DNA of 64,000 nt. Source: Cupriavidus taiwanensis (lineage in GTDB: Bacteria; Pseudomonadota; Gammaproteobacteria; Burkholderiales; Burkholderiaceae). This document shows, piece after piece, positions 35,992-44,557 of the stretch. The DNA is taken from positions 1,650,927-1,714,926 of the forward strand of contig NZ_LT976854.1 in the NCBI RefSeq assembly GCF_900249755.1, read 5' to 3'. The stretch's first letter is position 1, and every line of letters starts with the position of its first letter. The position numbers and the translations under genes are program-made. Under the pieces are notes generated by a model. That model worked only from the letters and a program-made list of their open reading frames with translations, ran no database searches and was not told where the DNA came from.

Positions 35992-37083
35992 ATGCAGAAC
36001 CTGGGGATACGCATACGCCTGGGCGCGGCGTTTGGCGCCATGTGGTCGCTGATGGCGATCGGGACCGCGGTGGCCGTGCCGCGCCTGCAGGACGCCGCCG
36101 ACGCGCGGCGCCTGCTGATCGCGCTGGCCGGGGCCGGGCTATGCCTGGCCGTGGGCGCGGTATGGGGGCTTGCGCGCAGCATCGAGGCGCCGCTGTCCGA
36201 AGCCGTCCACATCGCCGAGACCGTGGCCGCCGGCGACCTCAGCCAGGAGTTCAACACCGAGCGCGGCGGCGAGTTCGGCCGGCTGCTGGGCGGCCTGGGC
36301 GAGATGGAGGACATGCTGACCGACCTGGTCACGCGCATCCGCACCGCCACTGATTCCATTACCGATGCGTCGCACCAGATTGCCGCAGGCAATACCGACC
36401 TGTCGCAGCGCACCGAGGAACAGGCCGCGGCGCTGCAGCAAACCGCGTCGAGCATGGGCGAGCTGACCGCCATGGTGCAGCAGAACACCGAACGCGCCCG
36501 TGCAGCCAACGGCATGGCAGCCAGCGCGTCGGGCATCGCCGCGCGCGGCGGCGAAGTGGTCGGCAACGTGGTGCAGACCATGTCGGCGATCAGCGCCAGC
36601 TCGCGCAAGGTCACCGACATCATCGAAGTGATCGAGGGCATCGCCTTCCAGACCAATATCCTGGCGCTGAACGCCGCGGTGGAAGCCGCGCGCGCGGGCG
36701 AACAGGGCCGCGGCTTCGCCGTGGTCGCCGGCGAGGTGCGCACGCTGGCGCAACGCAGCGCCGCCGCGGCGCGCGAGATCAAGCAGCTGATCGATGCTTC
36801 GGTGCAGCAGGTCGACAGCGGCTCGGCGCTGGTGGGCCAGGCCGGCGCCACCATGCAGGAGATCGTGCAGGCAGTGGCCAGCGTCACCGGTCTGCTGGGC
36901 GAGATCACCACGGCATCGGAACAGCAAAGCGCCGGCATCGCGCAGGTCAACGAGGCCGTGGCGCAGATGGACACGGTGACGCAGCAGAACGCGGCGCTGG
37001 TGGAACAGGCGGCCAGCGCCTCGCAGGCGCTGGCGGGGCAGGCCACGGAATTGCAGCAGGTGGTGGGGGAGTTCAGGTTGTAG
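35992..37083 (+). CDS. Methyl-accepting chemotaxis protein without a periplasmic sensor domain
   Basis: A 363-residue chemoreceptor. TM1 (about 8-29) and TM2 (about 41-61) are separated by only about 11 residues, so there is no ligand-binding domain. HAMP follows, then the methylation helices (TEEQAAALQQTASSMGELTAM) and the hairpin tip IAFQTNILALNAAVEAARAGE with GRGFAVVAGEVR. There is no C-terminal CheR-binding pentapeptide. It probably senses intracellular, membrane or energy state, or works through a partner. It is divergent from the DUF2946-like/TonB/ABC operon and ends at a repeat-rich gap. Confidence 0.9.
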   Translation: MQNLGIRIRLGAAFGAMWSLMAIGTAVAVPRLQDAADARRLLIALAGAGLCLAVGAVWGLARSIEAPLSEAVHIAETVAAGDLSQEFNTERGGEFGRLLGGLGEMEDMLTDLVTRIRTATDSITDASHQIAAGNTDLSQRTEEQAAALQQTASSMGELTAMVQQNTERARAANGMAASASGIAARGGEVVGNVVQTMSAISASSRKVTDIIEVIEGIAFQTNILALNAAVEAARAGEQGRGFAVVAGEVRTLAQRSAAAAREIKQLIDASVQQVDSGSALVGQAGATMQEIVQAVASVTGLLGEITTASEQQSAGIAQVNEAVAQMDTVTQQNAALVEQAASASQALAGQATELQQVVGEFRL

Positions 37084-37189
37084 GGTTGAGGGCGATGCAG
37101 GTATTGCGACCGATTGTGTGCTTGCTCTCCTGCGTGCGGGCGAGGGGAGCAAACCCGAAGCAGCAACGTCACCGCGAGCCTTCCAAATC

Positions 37190-37330
37190 CCCGCTTGTGT
37201 ACTCCCTCTCCGGCTTGCGGGAGAGGGTTGGGGTGAGGGCGGGAGCTTCCACGAAGTGAAAGCTGTCGCTATTGCCAGCGCCGGCCCTCACCCCCGGCCC
37301 CTCTCCCGCAAGCGGGAGAGGGGAGCAAAC
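37190..37330. repeat. Composite BIME-like repeat (copy 1)
   Basis: Two GC-rich palindromes (CCCTCTCCGGCTTGCGGGAGAGGG-type at 37204-37227 and the 26-bp one at 37298-37323) flank a central segment containing GGGTGAGGGCGGGAGC and GCCAGCGCCGGCCCTC. The same composite, inverted, occurs at 57061-57190. Copies sit downstream of genes, as REP/BIME elements do. It may also serve as a bidirectional terminator or mRNA-end protector for the convergent genes. Confidence 0.8.
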
Positions 37331-37380
37331 CGGCAGCGGCTTCAATTGGCCTCGGCCTTCCAAACTCCAGATTGCGTGCT

Positions 37381-37407
37381 CCCCTCTCCCGCAAAGCGGG
37401 AGAGGGG
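37381..37407. repeat. Single REP-like palindrome
   Basis: CCCCTCTCCCGC pairs with GCGGGAGAGGGG across AAA. It is a third copy of the palindrome in the 358-bp gap 37084-37441 between convergent genes and is followed by the family tail GAGCAAACCGGCAG. No gene is seen in the gap. Confidence 0.8.
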
Positions 37408-37441
37408 AGCAAACCGGCAGCAAGCGGTGCTTTTCAGTCGT

Positions 37442-38779
37442 TCAGACCGTGACGTTCGCCGGCAACACCGTCTGCACCGCCGCCGCAAAGCGCTCCACAA
37501 TCCGGTCGATATCCCCCGCCGTGCAAATAAACGGCGGCGCGAACAACACGTGGTCGCCATGCACGCCATCGACCGTGCCGCCCATCGGATAGACCAGCAA
37601 ACCATTCTGCATCGCCGCCGATTTCAGCCGCGCATGCGTCTTCAGCGCGGGATCGAGCGTGGCCTTGCTGTCGCGGTCGGCGACGAACTCCACGCCGACG
37701 AACAGGCCGCGTCCGCGCACATCGCCCAGGTTTGGGTGCTCGCCCAGCGCCTCGCTCAGGCGGCTGCGCAGTTGCTCGCCGCGGGCCAGCACGTTGGCCA
37801 GCAGCCCTTCCTCGACAATGGTGCGCTGTACCGCCAGCGCCGCGGCGCAGGCGGTGGCATGGCCGATATAAGTGTGGCCGTGCTGGAAGAAGCCGCTGCC
37901 GCCGACGATGGCGTCATAGATCCGGCGCGTCGACAGCATCGCGCCGATGGGCTGGTAGCCCGCGCCCAGGCCCTTGGCGATGGTGACGATGTCCGGCACC
38001 ACGCCATCCTCTTCGCAAGCGAACAGGTAGCCGGTGCGTCCCATGCCTGACATCACTTCATCGAGGATCAGCAGCACGCCGTACTTGTCGCACACCGCGC
38101 GGATGCGCTTCAGGTAGTCCCCCACCGGCGGCACCGCGCCGGCGGTGGCGCCGACCACGGTCTCCGCAACGAACGCCGCAACGGTTTCAGGGCCCAGGTC
38201 CAGGATCTTGGCTTCGAGTTCGTCGGCCAGGCGCTGCGCGTACTGTGCATCGCTCTCGCCCGCGTGCCGGTCACGGTAGGCGTAGCACGGCGACACGTGG
38301 TGCGCCGGCACCAGCAGCGGCAGGAAGGGCTCGCGCCGCCAGGCGTTGCCGCCGATGGCGAGCGCGCCGAGCGTGTTGCCGTGATAGCTCTGGCGGCGCG
38401 CGATGAAGTGGCGGCGAGCGGGCTGCCCCACTTCGACAAAGTATTGGCGCGCCAGCTTCAGCGCCGCTTCCACCGCCTCGGAGCCGCCCGAGACGAAGTA
38501 CACATGGTCGAGATCGCCCGGCGCGGCCTGTGCCAGCGTATTCGCCAGCGTCTCCGACACCTCGGTGGTGAAGAACGAGGTGTGCGCGTAAGCGATGGTG
38601 TCCAGCTGCGCCTTGATCGCCTCGATCACGCACGGATGGCCGTGCCCCAGGCACGACACGGCGGCACCGCCGGAGGCGTCGAGATAGCGCCGGCCCTCGC
38701 TGTCGATCAGTTCGATGCCCTGCCCGGCAACGGCAACGGGCAGCTTCTGGCGCGGATTGCGATGGAATACGTGGGTCAT
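37442..38779 (-). CDS. Class III (omega) aminotransferase
   Basis: A 445-residue PLP aminotransferase. PLP-phosphate loop SGGSEAVEAALKLAR, SYHGNTLGAL, the Asp that binds the pyridine N in LLILDEVMSGMGRTG (D240) and Schiff-base lysine K269 in IVTIAKGLGAGYQP are all present. Length and motifs fit the aspartate-aminotransferase-family fold-type I subgroup III (omega-amino acid:pyruvate and relatives). It is the last gene of a Bug receptor/D-aminoacylase/aminotransferase operon (25 bp after the deacylase), so it may transaminate the amino acid released by the deacylase. Confidence 0.9.
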   Translation of the reverse strand: MTHVFHRNPRQKLPVAVAGQGIELIDSEGRRYLDASGGAAVSCLGHGHPCVIEAIKAQLDTIAYAHTSFFTTEVSETLANTLAQAAPGDLDHVYFVSGGSEAVEAALKLARQYFVEVGQPARRHFIARRQSYHGNTLGALAIGGNAWRREPFLPLLVPAHHVSPCYAYRDRHAGESDAQYAQRLADELEAKILDLGPETVAAFVAETVVGATAGAVPPVGDYLKRIRAVCDKYGVLLILDEVMSGMGRTGYLFACEEDGVVPDIVTIAKGLGAGYQPIGAMLSTRRIYDAIVGGSGFFQHGHTYIGHATACAAALAVQRTIVEEGLLANVLARGEQLRSRLSEALGEHPNLGDVRGRGLFVGVEFVADRDSKATLDPALKTHARLKSAAMQNGLLVYPMGGTVDGVHGDHVLFAPPFICTAGDIDRIVERFAAAVQTVLPANVTV

Positions 38780-38804
38780 GATGGTGTGGTGGTGGTGCCG
38801 CGCG

Positions 38805-40310
38805 TCAGCGGCGCAGAGCAGAATTGGTGTCGGTGGGGCGGCGCTCCAGCACGCGGCCGGAAAAGGCGGGCAGTGCGCTGCCTTCGCTGTGCGCCTGCGT
38901 GGACTGTTCCCAGACCCTGGCGCCGTTGACCCAGACGCCGTGGATGCCGGTGCTCAGTTGCAGCGGGTCTTCAAAGGTGGCATGGTCCTGCACCCGGTCC
39001 GCATCGAACAGCACCAGGTCGGCAAACGCGCCCGGCGCGATCCGGCCGCGGTCTGCCAGCCCGTATTGCTGCGCGGCCAGCCCGGACATCTTGTGGATTG
39101 CGGTTTCCAGCGTCATCAGCCGGTCTTCGCGCACCATGCGCGCGAGGATGCGCGGGAAGGTGCCCCACTGCCGCGGATGCGGGCGCGGATCGAACGGCAG
39201 GCCGTCGGAGCCGAAGATGGTCAGCGGAAACTGCGCAATGCGCTCGACGTCGCGCTCATCCATGATGAAGTAGATCGCCGCGGCGGGGCGCAGCTTTGCC
39301 AGCAGCGCGTCTTCGTCCAGGCCAAGCACCTGCATCAGTTCGTGGAAGTCGCGGCCGCCCGCGGCCGGGTAGCCGGTGGACCAGGTGATCATGGTGCGCG
39401 TGGACTGGCGCACGCGGTCCAGCCGCAGCATGGTCGAGGTCGCGGGATAGGGATGGCAGTCCAGGCACAGCGGCTGCAGGCGTGCGGCTTCAGCCAGCAG
39501 ACCGAGGGTTTCGACCGAACGCCCGTGGTTGCGCTTGCCCGCGACCTTGTGGTGGGAGAACACCACCGGGCAGTCGAGTGCGCGGCCAATGCGCAGCGCT
39601 TCTTCGATCGACGGCACGATGTCGTCGGTCTCGTCGCGCAGGTGGGTGGAATAGATGCCGCTGTGGCTGCGGACGGGCTCGCACACGGCGATGATCTCGG
39701 CTTCGGTGGCGGCTGCGGCGGGCGGATAGAACGTGCCGGTCGAGACACCGAAGGCGCCCGCCTCCATCGCCAGCCTGACCTCATCGCGCATCGCGGCGAT
39801 TTCCGCTGCATTGGCGGCCCGGTTCAGCTCCGGCATCGCGCGCACGCGCAACGTCGAATGCCCGAGCAGCGGCACCACGTTGACATTGGCCGGCGTCGCG
39901 CGCAGCGCGTCGAGCCACTGCGCGAAGGTATCGAAGCGGAACAGCGCGGGCGGCCCCAGCAGGTCCAGCGGCTGCGGCGGCGCGCTGCTGATCAGCGGCG
40001 CCACGCTGATGCCGCAGTTGCCGGTCACCACCGTGGTGATGCCCTGCGACACCTTGGGGGTCATGTCCCGATGCACCAGCAGGTAGCCATCGTCGTGCGT
40101 GTGGGCATCGATAAAGCCCGGCGCCAGCACGCGGCCGGCTGCGTCCACGGTATGTTCCGCGGTCATGTCAGCGCAGCCGCCCACGGCGACGATGCGGTCG
40201 CCCGCGACTGCCACATCGGCCACGCGGCGGGTTGCGCCCGTGCCGTCCACCACCGTGGCGTTGCGGAAGATCAGGTCGGCGCGCCTGGGCGCGGCTGGTT
40301 GCGATGCCAT
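38805..40310 (-). CDS. N-acyl-D-amino-acid deacylase (D-aminoacylase), amidohydrolase superfamily
   Basis: A 501-residue amidohydrolase. The metal motif is APGFIDAHTHDDGYLL (H70, H72), followed by VTGNCGISVAP, STGTFYPP, FSHHKVAGKRNHGRS (further metal His) and the catalytic Asp in IFGSDGLPFDPRPHP. These are the D-aminoacylase hallmarks. It hydrolyses N-acyl-D-amino acids, or related N-carbamoyl or dipeptide-like substrates, to a D-amino acid and a carboxylate. ATG 40310 is supported by AAGGA seven bases upstream; a TTG two codons earlier is less likely. It follows the Bug receptor gene by 27 bp. Confidence 0.9.
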   Translation of the reverse strand: MASQPAAPRRADLIFRNATVVDGTGATRRVADVAVAGDRIVAVGGCADMTAEHTVDAAGRVLAPGFIDAHTHDDGYLLVHRDMTPKVSQGITTVVTGNCGISVAPLISSAPPQPLDLLGPPALFRFDTFAQWLDALRATPANVNVVPLLGHSTLRVRAMPELNRAANAAEIAAMRDEVRLAMEAGAFGVSTGTFYPPAAAATEAEIIAVCEPVRSHSGIYSTHLRDETDDIVPSIEEALRIGRALDCPVVFSHHKVAGKRNHGRSVETLGLLAEAARLQPLCLDCHPYPATSTMLRLDRVRQSTRTMITWSTGYPAAGGRDFHELMQVLGLDEDALLAKLRPAAAIYFIMDERDVERIAQFPLTIFGSDGLPFDPRPHPRQWGTFPRILARMVREDRLMTLETAIHKMSGLAAQQYGLADRGRIAPGAFADLVLFDADRVQDHATFEDPLQLSTGIHGVWVNGARVWEQSTQAHSEGSALPAFSGRVLERRPTDTNSALRR

Positions 40311-40337
40311 CGTCAATCCTTGTCTCGTCGGCGGGCC

Positions 40338-41327
40338 TTACTGCGGCGTGATGCCGGCCTGCCTGACCACGGCCGCCCATTTGTCGGTTTCACGCGCGGC
40401 ATAGCTGGCCAGTGCCTGCGGCGTGCCGCCGACCGTCTCGGCGCCCAGCGCGGCGAACTTGTCCTTGATGGCCGGATCCGCCAGCGCGCGGTTGAAGGCG
40501 CCGTTGAGCTTGCCCACCACCCCGGCGGGCGTGCCTTGCGGCGCGACCAGGCCGCCCCAGGCCACCCCTTCGAAACCCGGCACGCCGGACTCCGCGATGG
40601 TGGGCAGCGCCGGCAGCAGCGGCGAGCGCGCCAGGCTGGTCACTGCCAGCGGCTTGAGCTTGCCGGCCTTGATCAGCGGCAGGATGGTCGGCATGTTGTC
40701 GATCAGCACATTGACCTGGCCGCCCATCACATCGGTGGCGGCCTGCGGGCTGCCCTTGTAGCCGACGTGCGTCCAGGCCAGCCCCGCCTTGTCCGCGAGC
40801 AGCTGGCCGGTCAGGTGGCCGGACGTGCCTTGCCCCGGCGAGGCATAGGTGACCTTGTCCGGGTTGGCCTTGACGTAGGCCACCAGCTCGGCAAAGGTCT
40901 TCACCGGCATCTCCGGCTTGACCGCGATCACATTCGGCACCTTGAACAGCAGCACCACCGGCACGAAGGCATCGGGCCGGTACGGCAGCTTGCGGAAGGT
41001 GCTCTTGTTGATCGACAGCGTCACGTTGTTGGCATAGCCGAGCGTGTAGCCGTCAGGCGCGGCGCGTTCCAGTTCGGAGATGCCGATCACGCCCGAAGCG
41101 CCGGGCTTGTTGTCGATCACGAACGACTGGCCCAGCGACTTGCCGACTTCGGCGCCCAGTGCGCGCATCAGCACGTCGGGACTGCCGCCGGCGGCTGACG
41201 GCACCACCAGGCGGATCGGGCGCGACGGATAGCTGTCGGCCATTGCCGGGCCAGCCAAGCCCGCGGCGCCCAGCCACAACAGGGTGGCCATGAACCGTCG
41301 CTTTTGCTGCTGCCTTTGCTCTTGCAT
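40338..41327 (-). CDS. Tripartite tricarboxylate transporter receptor (Bug/TctC family), D-aminoacylase operon
   Basis: A 329-residue periplasmic receptor with a signal peptide (about 1-30, cleaved after AMA). It has YPSRPIRLVVPSAAGGSPDVLMR, VIDNKPGASGVIGI, APDGYTLGYANN, YASPGQGTSGHLTG and GQVNVLIDNMPTILP. The start at 41327 precedes the basic and hydrophobic signal. It is the promoter-proximal gene of the receptor/deacylase/aminotransferase operon and so likely binds an N-acyl amino acid or its product; membrane TctAB partners are not in the window. Confidence 0.9.
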   Translation of the reverse strand: MQEQRQQQKRRFMATLLWLGAAGLAGPAMADSYPSRPIRLVVPSAAGGSPDVLMRALGAEVGKSLGQSFVIDNKPGASGVIGISELERAAPDGYTLGYANNVTLSINKSTFRKLPYRPDAFVPVVLLFKVPNVIAVKPEMPVKTFAELVAYVKANPDKVTYASPGQGTSGHLTGQLLADKAGLAWTHVGYKGSPQAATDVMGGQVNVLIDNMPTILPLIKAGKLKPLAVTSLARSPLLPALPTIAESGVPGFEGVAWGGLVAPQGTPAGVVGKLNGAFNRALADPAIKDKFAALGAETVGGTPQALASYAARETDKWAAVVRQAGITPQ

Positions 41328-41406
41328 CTCGTTATCCCGTTCAGTACCTGGGTTGGACCCGGCTACGCGTTTGCAGTATAGGGGCACGGCCCAAGGCAAT
41401 GCAACA

Positions 41407-41438
41407 TTTGTTTCTCTCCCCGGTTAGAAGGAAACAAA
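41407..41438. promoter_or_regulatory. Inverted repeat upstream of the Bug/D-aminoacylase operon
   Basis: TTTGTTTC (41407-41414) and GAAACAAA (41431-41438) form a perfect 8-bp inverted repeat with a 16-bp spacer, 80-110 bp upstream of the receptor start. It looks like a regulator binding site; no regulator gene is adjacent. Confidence 0.45.
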
Positions 41439-41485
41439 ATAAGATGCGGGTTCCAACAAAAGTGATACCGCAATGCACGCTTATC

Positions 41486-41520
41486 AATGCAACAATCGTT
41501 ACATCGTTACATCGTTGCAG
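41486..41520. repeat. Short CGTTACAT tandem repeat within an inverted repeat
   Basis: TGCAAC near 41486 and GTTGCA near 41513 bracket two tandem copies of CGTTACAT. The 395-bp region 41328-41722 otherwise contains only this, the inverted repeat at 41407-41438 and the terminator at 41593-41622. Confidence 0.4.
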
Positions 41521-41592
41521 CCTTGCAGCTCGATAAACGTGCCGCCCGCCAGCGCCGGACTTTCCGTCGCGACGCCGTCATTGAGACAAAGC

Positions 41593-41622
41593 AAAAAAAA
41601 GGGGCGGCATGTCTGCCGCCCC
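41593..41622 (-). terminator. Rho-independent terminator of the Dpp/NMO operon
   Basis: On the minus strand, a 9-bp GC stem (GGGGCGGCA pairing with TGCCGCCCC, positions 41622-41601) with a 4-nt loop is followed at once by eight T (41600-41593). It lies 100 bp beyond the stop of the last flavoprotein gene and is the clearest terminator in the window. Confidence 0.9.
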
Positions 41623-41722
41623 GTAATCGCCTGTCACGGCTGCCGGCCAGCGTTTGCACCCCGTCAGGGGCTGACGTCCTGCGACGCGCCGGTCATGGAT
41701 GCGCCAGCGGGAATGACGCCGC

Positions 41723-42751
41723 TCACGCCGGCAACCCCACCCTCCGGCCAGCCAGCGCGTCGCACGCGGCGCGCGCATCGGCCACCAGCCGCGCCACGAT
41801 CCGGCCGGCGGGTTCGATCGCATCGGCGAAACCGCCCGCCGGACCGAGCGAGACGATGCCCGCCTCGACCTCGCCGCGCTGATAGACGCGCTGCCGGGTG
41901 CGCGACGACAGGATCAGGTCGCCGAAGGCCGCATGATCGCTCGCCCCTTGCGCCTCCAGGCGCTGCACTGCACGCGCGCTGTCGTTGGCGAGCACGCGCC
42001 AGGTATCGCCCAGGCTGCCGAGGATGGTGGTCGAGCAATGCTCGTCCGACGCGACGATGCGGTGCTTGAGCGCATCGTGCGCGGCGATTTCGCTGGCCAC
42101 CATGAAGCGGCTGCCCATCACCACGCCGTCGGCGCCCAAGGCCAGCGCGGCCGCGATCTGCCGGCCGCTGCCGATGCCGCCGCCGATCACGAGCGGCAGG
42201 TCCAGCCGCTCCAGCGCAAAGGCGCCATTGACGAAGGCCGACAACTGGTTGGCGCCAGGGTGGCCGCCCTCCTCCAGCCCCACCAGCGCCACCGCGTCGA
42301 CGCCCAGCCGCTGCGCGGTCACCGCGTGGCGCACGCTCGGACATTTGTGGACGAGAATGCCGCCGCCGTCGTGGATGGGGCCGACCAGCGCTTCGGGCGA
42401 ACTGCCGGCGCTTTCGAACAGGCGCACACCCTCCTCGAAGGCAATGCGGATCCAGTCCGGCACCAGCCGGTTGTAGTCCTCGCGCCGGGACATCGTCAGG
42501 TTGACGCCGAACGGCAGCCCGCCGGTCAGCGTGCGGCAGCGGCGCAGGTCGGCGCGGTAGTCGTCCAGCGATTCGAACGAACGCGCCGTGATGAAGCCCA
42601 TGGCGCCGGCGTTGACGACCGCGGCGACCACGCCGGATGTGCCGAGGTGATGCATGCCGCCGAGCAGGATGGGGTGGCGGATGCCCAGCAGCGCGGTCAG
42701 GCGGGTCTGCAGTACGGAGTCCGGCGTCGGGCCGGTGGCGCGTGCGTCCAT
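41723..42751 (-). CDS. Nitronate monooxygenase family flavoprotein (His-containing)
   Basis: A 342-residue FMN-dependent TIM-barrel protein of the NMO/2-nitropropane dioxygenase family. The N-terminal barrel strand is IRHPILLGGM, the catalytic base position is H164 in LVGLEEGGHPG, and the FMN phosphate site is GGGIGSGRQIAAALALGADGVVMGSRF. Family members oxidise nitronates, but several in acyl-CoA loci may have other flavin chemistry. It lies four bases downstream of a paralogue and ends the transporter/TetR/NMO operon. Confidence 0.87.
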   Translation of the reverse strand: MDARATGPTPDSVLQTRLTALLGIRHPILLGGMHHLGTSGVVAAVVNAGAMGFITARSFESLDDYRADLRRCRTLTGGLPFGVNLTMSRREDYNRLVPDWIRIAFEEGVRLFESAGSSPEALVGPIHDGGGILVHKCPSVRHAVTAQRLGVDAVALVGLEEGGHPGANQLSAFVNGAFALERLDLPLVIGGGIGSGRQIAAALALGADGVVMGSRFMVASEIAAHDALKHRIVASDEHCSTTILGSLGDTWRVLANDSARAVQRLEAQGASDHAAFGDLILSSRTRQRVYQRGEVEAGIVSLGPAGGFADAIEPAGRIVARLVADARAACDALAGRRVGLPA

Positions 42752-42755
42752 GGCG

Positions 42756-43733
42756 TCAGGCCGCGGCCAGCAGGCCGGTGGTGTCGTGCTGCGCAGCCTT
42801 GTACTGGGACAGCAGCTCCTCCACCAGCCCGGCCACGTCCCGCACCGCGTCGACCCCCGACACCGAATGGCCCGCGCTCCAGATATCGACCCAGCGGCGC
42901 GGCGCGCGCCCGCCGTTGTGGTGCTCGCTGTACAGCTCGGCGGCCCGCTGCGGCGTGATGGGGCCTGCCAGCGCCTTGGGATCGAGGCCGGCGGCGACCA
43001 CCGACGGGCGCAGCATATTGGTGTCCAGCCCAGTGAAAGCCTGCGTCAGCATGACATCGTCGAGCGAACTGTCGACCAGCATCTGGCGGTACGCGTCGCT
43101 GGCCATGCTCTCGGGCGTGGCGATAAAGCGCGTCCCCATGCAGCCGAGGTCGCAGCCCAGCACGCGCGCCGCCCACAGCGCGGCGCCGTCGGAAATGCCG
43201 CCCGACAGCACCAGCGGGCCATCGAACATCTGGCGCACCGCGCGTACGAAAGCGAAGGTATTGAGCCAGCCGGTCTGGCCGCCGGCGCCGGCGGTCAGCA
43301 GCACCAGCCCGTCGGCGCCCGCTTGCAGCGCCTTCTCGGCATGGCGCAGCGTGGCCACGTCGGCCAGCACCATGCAGCCGACGTCGTGCAGCGGCTTGAC
43401 CACCGCCGCCGGCGAACCGACGCTGGCGATCACCATCTCGACCTTGTGCCTGACCAGGATCGCCACGTCTTCGGCCAGCATCTCCGGCTTGCGGCGCATG
43501 ATCAGGTTGGGGCAGGCCGGGGCGGTCGGGGCTTCGGCTTCGGCGCAGTCCGCGGCCACCCGCGTGAGCCACGCATCCAGTTCTTCGGCCGAGCGTGCGT
43601 TGACGGTAGGAAACGATCCGATCACGCCGCTGCGGCACGCGGCCGAGACCAGCTCGGGGCCGGAAACGCGCAGCATCGGCGCGGCGATCAGGGGCAGCCG
43701 CAGGCGGCCGGAGAGCGAGGCGGGCAAGGTCAT
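42756..43733 (-). CDS. Nitronate monooxygenase family flavoprotein with Gln at the catalytic-His position
   Basis: A 325-residue paralogue of the following gene. It keeps the barrel start LRLPLIAAPM and the FMN region GPLVLSGGISDGAALWAARVLGCDLGCMGTRF. The segment that normally holds the catalytic His reads LLTAGAGGQTGWLN, with Q153 in its place. This suggests either altered chemistry or a non-nitronate substrate. The start at 43733 follows 20 bp after the TetR gene stop. Read upstream the frame is open but encodes only a shadow of the TetR gene. Confidence 0.87.
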   Translation of the reverse strand: MTLPASLSGRLRLPLIAAPMLRVSGPELVSAACRSGVIGSFPTVNARSAEELDAWLTRVAADCAEAEAPTAPACPNLIMRRKPEMLAEDVAILVRHKVEMVIASVGSPAAVVKPLHDVGCMVLADVATLRHAEKALQAGADGLVLLTAGAGGQTGWLNTFAFVRAVRQMFDGPLVLSGGISDGAALWAARVLGCDLGCMGTRFIATPESMASDAYRQMLVDSSLDDVMLTQAFTGLDTNMLRPSVVAAGLDPKALAGPITPQRAAELYSEHHNGGRAPRRWVDIWSAGHSVSGVDAVRDVAGLVEELLSQYKAAQHDTTGLLAAA

Positions 43734-43753
43734 GGCGATGGATTCCTGGGGAT

Positions 43754-44521
43754 TCAGTCGGGAGGCAGCGGCGCCGGCGCGGCAGCGTCCGGGGCCTCCG
43801 GGGCCGCCGCGTCGGGGCTGGCAGGCGCCGCCGGCGCGACGATGCCCTGCCGGAAGATGCGGATCAGCATTTCGCCCAGCGCGGGAAGGTCCACGTGCTC
43901 GGGATCGATCAGCGATTGCGCGGTCACGCCGCGCAGCGTGCCCAGCAGGATCAGGCCGAACATCTCCGGGTCGACGTCGCTGGCGATCTCGCCGCGCGCA
44001 ATGCCGATGCGCACCTGCGCGGCGAACGCCGCGACGCTCTCGGCATTGATGGGCCGCGCCATTTGCTGCAGCTCGGGCATCGACGAAAACGACTCGCCCC
44101 ACAGGATGTGCAGCGCGCGCGACGGCACCGGGTCCGCACCGGCCATGCCGACATAGGCGCGCACCGTGGCTTCGAGGTTGGTCAGCCCCGGCCGCACGCG
44201 CACCGGGCTGTGCTCGCGCGACCACTGCGCAAAGCGGCGCCGGAAACGGTCGACGATGTACTGGTAGACCTGCAGCAGCAGCCGCGTCTTGCTCTTGAAG
44301 TAATAGTTGGGCAGCGAATGGCTGTAGCCGGCCTCGCGCCCCACGTCGACCAGCGACAGCCGGGACGCGCCATTCCTGGCGATCAGCTGGATCGCGACGT
44401 GGATCATGCGGCTGATGGCGGCCTCGCGCAGCTCGGCGTTGGTCTTGCTTTCAGCATCGGCCGCGGGGGCCGCGGAGGCCGGGTGCTGGGCGCGGGCGTC
44501 GGAATCGGACTGCAAACTCAT
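43754..44521 (-). CDS. TetR family transcriptional regulator
   Basis: A 255-residue regulator. The helix-turn-helix lies at about 35-85 with LSLVDVGREAGYSHSLPNYYF, then an all-helical ligand domain, and an unusually long Ala/Pro-rich C-terminal tail (about 230-255). It is embedded in the leftward operon between the ABC transporter and flavoprotein genes. It likely controls the whole acyl-CoA locus; the AT-rich repeats at 51676-51687 and 51806-51817 are candidate operators. Confidence 0.88.
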   Translation of the reverse strand: MSLQSDSDARAQHPASAAPAADAESKTNAELREAAISRMIHVAIQLIARNGASRLSLVDVGREAGYSHSLPNYYFKSKTRLLLQVYQYIVDRFRRRFAQWSREHSPVRVRPGLTNLEATVRAYVGMAGADPVPSRALHILWGESFSSMPELQQMARPINAESVAAFAAQVRIGIARGEIASDVDPEMFGLILLGTLRGVTAQSLIDPEHVDLPALGEMLIRIFRQGIVAPAAPASPDAAAPEAPDAAAPAPLPPD

Positions 44522-44557
44522 GGCGACTCTCTGAATGTCTGGCAGCGCTGTCCATGG

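Noticed and set aside
37169..37423. Minus-strand frame giving repeated CSPLPLAGEG-like peptides
   Set aside because: It is the translation of the REP palindromes, a common annotation artefact, not a gene.
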